Assembly: GCA_024138015.1 (NCBI GenBank)
Contig: JAMXBB010000009.1
Coordinates: 88,380,961-88,444,960 of the forward strand
DNA from: Lumnitzera littorea
Lineage: Eukaryota > Streptophyta > Magnoliopsida > Myrtales > Combretaceae
Direction of reading: 5' to 3'
DNA: 64,000 nt
Shown here: positions 58,131-64,000 of the stretch, one piece after another
Layout: each line of letters opens with the position of its first letter
Numbering within the stretch: position 1 is the stretch's first letter
Notes under the pieces: generated by a model
What the model saw: the letters and a program-made list of their open reading frames with translations, nothing else
Told to the model about the DNA's origin: nothing
The model's database searches: none
Program-made: the position numbers and the translations under genes

Positions 58131-60700
58131 TTTTTATGGGGTTAATTGAAAAAGGAAAACAAAAAAAAAAAACCCTGCAATTTGCAACGTGTTAGACCTA
58201 AGTTAGGTAGTTGATCTAGACACATAAGAGGGTTAAAGGGATAAGACAAGTTGGATTGTGGATATACTGGATTGGTTATATGAAAATTTTGGGTTAAACT
58301 AGGTTAGATCGTGCAAATCAATATGCAGTTGACAATATTTGTATTTTTGTCCTTTTTATATTTTTTTCCTCATGTTTTGATTTTTTTACCTTTGCATACA
58401 TGATGTGTTTGCAAGTAATTTCCAATTTTAATTAGGGACACATGTCAACATCTGATTATTCTGTAAATAGTTCATAAAATGAAATAATATTATTAATTTA
58501 ATTGTTTAGATAATTTAATTAAAAAAGTTGCAAGAAAATAAAAAGAAGAAAAATTGTAAAATATAAAAAAGAAAGCAAAAATCACGATTGGCCATAAAAT
58601 CAGTGGGTCGCGTGTTTTGTTTAATTAATTTGTCATGGAATGATCGGTTGCTATCACGTATTCCTATTTAAAGTTAAGAAATAATTATATAACTTCGGCA
58701 ATGTACTTGTAAAAAATGAAGTGCTGGTCACTTGTTTGTAAAAGCCTAAAAAGCACGTTATGTCCTACACGCATGCGTATTTTCATCATTTAGTGATCTT
58801 TTTGCCATATGTTTATGTTCTTTAGCTGTAAAAGCTGCCCTTTATAATAGATCTCGAGAATGGAGTTGAGTATCTTTTCTCAAATTCGGTTCCTTTAAGA
58901 GAATGGAGGACACGGGTAAATTGTTTTTAGGTTATGGAGAAAGCAATTACTCACGCTTTTAAAAGTTTGCTTAGAATCCTGCATGCTCCGATATCTTGGG
59001 GAAAGGTAAATAATATCGTATTTAAAAAAAAAATCACAAAATTATTGTTATTACAAAAAAAATCTCAAGAACATTATACTTAAAATCGGTTTTTAAAAAT
59101 GCGAATTTTAAATGTATTAAAATCAGCAAAATAAAAGGACTTTATTAAAATCAAGCCCAAGGTATTACACTTAAATTCCAAAGCACTAGCCACTACAGCA
59201 ATTTGCACTACACCAAACACATGTTACATATTATTTAGTCAAACATTATTATATTTAACTCTTTAAAAATTGATTCTTCAAGAGAATTTTAAGTTTAATG
59301 CTTAAAATCGACTTTTAAGATATGATTTTAGTTAATTTTAAATTAGCATCCTCAAAAATTGAACTCGAATATTATATTTTTGAGATTTCTTTTGCAACTA
59401 AAATATTTTTGGGACTTAATTTAAACTTTGCATTATTTATTTCCCCTTCCCATCATATCTTATAGGCGTTGACCAATTGATAAAACCCTTAACCGTTGTA
59501 GCTTTTCTTTAAGTTACCCCTTTTAAAATATGATAATTATTATGAGCCAAAATGAGGAAAATTATAAAAAAGGGAAGAAAATAGACAATTTGTCAGTGAG
59601 AGTATTTTGGTTCTTAAGTTGATTAGATGTTTGTTAGTACAATTATTAAAATCACGAATCAACTATATGATTCTATGAGTTAATAATTTTATAATATTTT
59701 TCTTAATTAAACTAGATATAAAATCATTTAAGTATAGATTTTTAGTAAAATTATAAATTTACATATTCAATTCTATAAGCTTATGATTTATTAGTTTCCC
59801 ATGATTCTATATGATGCTTACTAATTCCATACGTTCAAAATAATAAAGAATTACGATTTTGATAATTATGATTATTAGACAATTAGTTAGGAATATTGAA
59901 CCATATCATAACATAAATATGTATCATATGTAAATAATAAAGTAATCCAAAAGAAATGAGATTTAAAAATCCAATACAAAAAATAGTTATATCCCTTATA
60001 TAAATATGGGTTTACATAAATCTAGGAAAATCCTATGTAATTGCAAAATTGAATTCAGGAATCTAGTAAGAAAATTCTTATGTAGGGATAAAAAACAAAG
60101 TAAAAAGTAATTAATGAGAAAACTTAAATCTAAGATTATAACGCCTTAGACTTAAGATGTTATAACCTGTAACGTATTCCTAATATCTAATGATATGATA
60201 AAGTTTTAATAACTACAATGCACAATCTCCACAAATATTTGAATCATATGTAATAATAACAAATAATTAACCTCCACAATAACTACAATTTAATGACTCA
60301 TAAGCAAGCTATTTCACCACAATGAAATGTAAAATATAATGACCAAAGTTAGAGTTCCACTTCATTAGCAAAAGTCTTATTGCTCTAAACATAAAAGAAA
60401 CCCCACTAACATCAGTTAGCAATAACAAGTTTACTAACTCCTAAATTCCTAGTATTGTTGCTCATCATCGTAATAATAAAAGTACTCACTACTCTTCCCG
60501 TTTTGATAGTAATATTAAGTGTCAACATATTCATCATAGTCAACCATCTAATTGGAGCTACTTGTACTTGTAAAAATTGAAGAACGAGCTTAAATCTAGT
60601 ATGTAATGCTACAAGCACTTGTGCATGCCATTTAAAGAACAATTCACATGTAATAATGCATCCATATAATACAATCAACTATTTACTATCTTCGACTTAA
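58131..60700. other. AT-rich stretch without a supported gene
   Basis: No coding content is recognised. The open frame at 60412-60678 (minus) has no known motif and no support from splice signals. Confidence 0.4.
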
Positions 60701-60703
60701 TCT

Positions 60704-60706
<3 letters not shown>

Positions 60707-60745
<39 letters not shown>

Positions 60746-60763
60746 AGAGAGAGAGAGAGAGAG
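60707..60763. repeat. Compound (TA)n/(GA)n microsatellite
   Basis: A pure TA run at about 60707-60743 is followed at once by a GA run to about 60763. Confidence 0.95.
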
Positions 60764-60955
60764 AATAGTATAACATATAGAAACTACATTGGGAACTAAC
60801 ATTACGAGCCCTATCTAAAAGGTATCAAAACTAACACTTTATACCTAATACACTTAAATCCATTGCATATATTTCTATGCAAAACTCCATTAGAGATAAT
60901 GTGTCACATGAATCATTGGGGTGTTACCTAAGGATCTGCCTATTCAATCCTCTAA

Positions 60956-63900
60956 TGTAATGCCTTGAGACCCTATTTGGGCACTATAATGTAAGCCTTA
61001 AAGTTAAGTTAAATGATAGTAGGATTGAACTTAGTAAGTAAAGTTTGGGACGATCGATTAAAGGATCCGATTAAACCTAAATTATAAACTATAGATAGAA
61101 ATATTAGTAAAAATAATCTCATAAACTTGAATTTAAGAAAATAAGTAATAAAATAAGAGACTATAAAATTTTCAAATTTTAAGTATAATAATTATTAATT
61201 ATCGAAAAGGCGAAAAGTGTAATCTAATAATTAATAAAATACTAAAATACTAAAATACTAGAGATAGAATATATGTATACTAAAAATCATAGAATGACCT
61301 AAATAATAATTAGAGATGTTTATATGTATTCTACATGTATTTACGTATAGATAAAAATACGCGAAATTACTTAAATTGGTTAAAAACTTATTAAATAATT
61401 AAAGAAAATTATTAATTAATTAAGAAAAAATTAAAAAAAAATCAAAGGAATAGGGAATGATGTGGATTTAGTCGTGGCAAGTCAGGAATTAAAGAAGAAG
61501 AATTAACCAATCAAAATCAAGCAACACAAAAGGCAAAAATTAAAGGATTTAGACAATGTCTTGCCTAATTAAATGCATAATAATTACTACAAAGCTCTAT
61601 AAATAAGGAAAAAAATTATAGAGCTCATTTGGACAGTTAGAAGTTAGAAATAATTGAGAGCATTGAAATTGGAAGAGAAAAATTAGAGTTAGGAAAAAAA
61701 AGAAAAGAAAACTGTATAGTAAAGGTTAGTGAACCAAACCCACACACCACCACCACCTGGGACTAAGCTACCACCACCACCTAGGACTAAGCTACCACCA
61801 CCACCTGGGACCAAGCCACCACCACCACCCGGGACCAAGCCACCACCACCACCCCACTCCAGACCCACCATCTAGACCGGTTGATACAACTGGACCGATA
61901 TTGGAAGCCCAAAAGTCATCGGACTGGGTGAGTCTCTCATTTGCTCTGATTTTGTATAATTTCTTAAAATTATTTATTTTACCTAGAAAACTATGAAATT
62001 TATTATTTTGAGGTTTTATTGTATGTAGATTTAGGGAAAAATAGTGATTAAGTTTAATCACGTCTGAAAATATAGGGTTTTTAATAAATTAAGCAAAACC
62101 GAGCATGATTTGAATTGAAAATAAATAGGCTTAGGAGTATAGTTTGGAGTTCAAATTTTTTCTGTAGAATGCTTAAGTAATATAGAACAGTGCTATGAAG
62201 TCATTTTTTTAAATTTAATTTTCAAAATTTTTAAGTAAATTTTTTGCCCTAAAATGATGGAAAAATTGGATAATTTTAGGTTAATTAGGTGATTAAATGA
62301 TTAATTACTGATTTAGATGATAATTAGATGTTCAGGGATGTTAATCTCTGATGTGGAAACCTAATCCTAGCCTTTGGAGTGTTGAGTGTAATTAATGAAG
62401 GAATTATGTGGTAATTGTAGGAAATTAGGAATGTGTAGAATTGAAAATTTAATAAATATGAAAAATTAGTTTTATTTAGATAATATAATAATAAAAATCA
62501 ATATATAATAAATCTGTAACAAAATTTAATTTTAGATAATTGTATAAAAAGAAGTAAGATTTTTTTACATCTGGAATAAATTTGGTACCCTAATTAGGAT
62601 TAGCGTGTACTGAACAGTTTAGAACACTAAATTAAGACCCAATATAATATTAGAATACTCGAGCTTAATATGATTAATTTCACATTAGGATTCGAGCATA
62701 TTTAAGATTCCAAAATCAAAACTAGAATCTAATTTAGAAACCGAACCCCGAAATAAGGTAGAATGAATCATTACTAAATAATAGGTATACATGGAGAAAT
62801 GAGTTAAATTATAACTTTGAATATGAATCATTAAAGTATAAGTACTAAAAAGACCTATTTGTATTATAGGATACCTAAAGACGAATCGGCTTGCAATTAA
62901 GTGATCAGGCGACTGAGAATTCCAAGTAAGTTGGGTTATTACTTACTGTATTAGAGTGCTATTTTATGGTACTCGAAGACTTAGGATTGTGTAAGATTGT
63001 GTAGGATTGTGATTGTAAGTAGTTTATGCATGTGTTTGAGTATCTAAATTCGTGTTGAAATTTGTAATGTAATTGATTTTGTATTATGATAGATTGGTGT
63101 GAAATTGTTTAAACACCCTAAATGGAATTTAACCTTATTCAACCCTAATGACCTAAATTGTCATGCATGACAACCCTTTAGGGGATCATTAGGGTTCTCC
63201 AACCAAATATCGACACCTTCAATAAAGATAGCGCTGAATAGCAATTGGTCTTTTTCTCATCCTTAATCGAACTAAGTGACAGAAGAGGAGGTTGCGGTGA
63301 GGATGAGGGCATTGGTTCGAAGGATAGTCTTAGGAGAAGCAGTGTCTCCATTGCATAAACTTGAGTTTGGTTGTGAGCTGTTGCATAACATGAAAACTCC
63401 TCCACCCGGATTAGAGGGGGAGAAATTTCTCTGATTTCACAACGGACCGGACTACGTTGTGTGATGACACTTGCTTGTTGCATTGCATGAAAATAATTGC
63501 TTGATAATCTTGTTTGTGTTTGTATATATTCATGAGTTTCTAATTCAACTCATTGAGCTGTAATTGCTCATACCCATATAGATCATTTTGCAGGTCCTGA
63601 TTTCTGAATACTTCGAGTGTTATGCTGCCTTACAACTATCCAGAGGTTAGTTCTTTTGAAGCCTGGATTGTGAGGATCAATTCTCTTAGCAATGGATGTA
63701 TAGCTGGAGTGACCTTTAAAGTTTAAGAATAAAAGACCGATAGTCGTTATGTAAATTAGTGAACTGTTATGTTTATGTAGAGTTTCCTGGGAAGTTCTGT
63801 GGAATTTACATATAATTATGTATGTTGATCTAAAATTTGTGATAATTACTATAACTTTAGTTAAATATGTAATTGGACTGTTTACTTCAAAGCGAGGAGT

Positions 63901-64000
63901 CGTTGATGCCTTATGTAGATGATGTCTATGGTAGGTACTGTGAGGCCAGTTACTATTATAGAATGGTTTGTACGGCGGGACTGTTATGACTTTATGACTT
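60956..64000 (+). repeat. Long LTR of a chromovirus-type Ty3/gypsy element, cut by window end
   Basis: It opens TGTAATGCCTTGAGACCC, the style of long plant chromovirus LTRs, and continues as non-coding AT-rich sequence. At 61600 it has CTCTATAAATAAGG, a plausible TATA region. It ends at the window edge near wording such as GGCGGGACTGTTATGAC, which resembles the last part of such LTRs. At about 3 kb it would be a long LTR. No primer site or coding domain lies within the window, so the call is tentative. Confidence 0.4.
61746..61853. repeat. 24-bp minisatellite, about 4.5 copies
   Basis: The unit ACCACCACCACCTGGGACTAAGCT repeats from 61746 with period 24. The later copies read GGGACCAAGCC. Glycine- or threonine-rich frames across it are artefacts of the repeat. 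Confidence 0.9.

Noticed and set aside
60412..60678. 88-codon minus-strand open frame
   Set aside because: No motif, no splice or promoter support in AT-rich sequence.
61689..61871. Glycine-rich protein on the minus strand
   Set aside because: It is the translation of a 24-bp minisatellite.
63178..63483. 101-codon minus-strand open frame
   Set aside because: No recognisable domain, lies inside an LTR-like block.
1..64000. CRISPR arrays, operons, riboswitches or prokaryotic islands
   Set aside because: Repeats are transposon- or microsatellite-type; genes are spliced and plant-like; nothing prokaryotic was seen.

Overview
This is a eudicot-type plant nuclear sequence. It is AT-rich, has spliced genes with GT-AG introns, and is crowded with Ty1/copia and Ty3/gypsy retrotransposons, TRIMs and MITE-like repeats. 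It carries plant-type gene families: a CNGC ion channel, a CCT chaperonin subunit with plant promoter boxes, an HMA-domain protein and remnants of a receptor-like kinase. One N at 22511 marks it as draft assembly. I cannot name the species.

Layout. 1-9446: a minus-strand gag-protease LTR element (A) split by a full-length but dead plus-strand Ty3/gypsy element (B, 1785 to about 8150). 9447-16850: gene-free, with a tandem duplication, a palindromic MITE-like unit, a trinucleotide-rich tract and an LTR-like block. 16850-19060: a second, 5'-truncated copy of family B. 19393-21012: an intact intronless CCT4 (chaperonin delta subunit) gene with site II and telo-box motifs just upstream. 21480-25000: two decayed copies of a receptor-like-kinase end, plus a perfect 334-bp direct repeat around the N that looks like an unmerged contig overlap. 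25988-29140: a minus-strand coiled-coil exon and a minus-strand HMA-domain gene whose splice phases are compatible with a single gene, and between them a short two-exon plus-strand coding fragment I do not recognise. 29300-39170: AT-rich, with a long inverted repeat near 31090-31990 and a decayed copia element (34440-36900).

39183-57393: a six-exon cyclic nucleotide-gated channel gene coding for about 625 residues. All five coding introns have GT-AG borders and the reading phase is kept throughout. Intron 3 is 11.4 kb and holds a copia element with both LTRs, two Cassandra TRIMs in opposite orientation (their LTRs contain 5S rRNA-like sequence), another TRIM interrupted by a truncated copia, and a copia remnant. 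Intron 4 holds the 3' part of a LINE. 57394-64000: AT-rich flank, a TA/GA microsatellite, and a long chromovirus-type LTR with an internal 24-bp minisatellite that runs off the window.

Three loci look functional: CCT4 (cytosolic protein folding), the CNGC (plasma-membrane cation channel) and, less certainly, the HMA/coiled-coil locus. I see no functional link among them. No CRISPR, operon, tRNA or full-length rRNA gene was seen.
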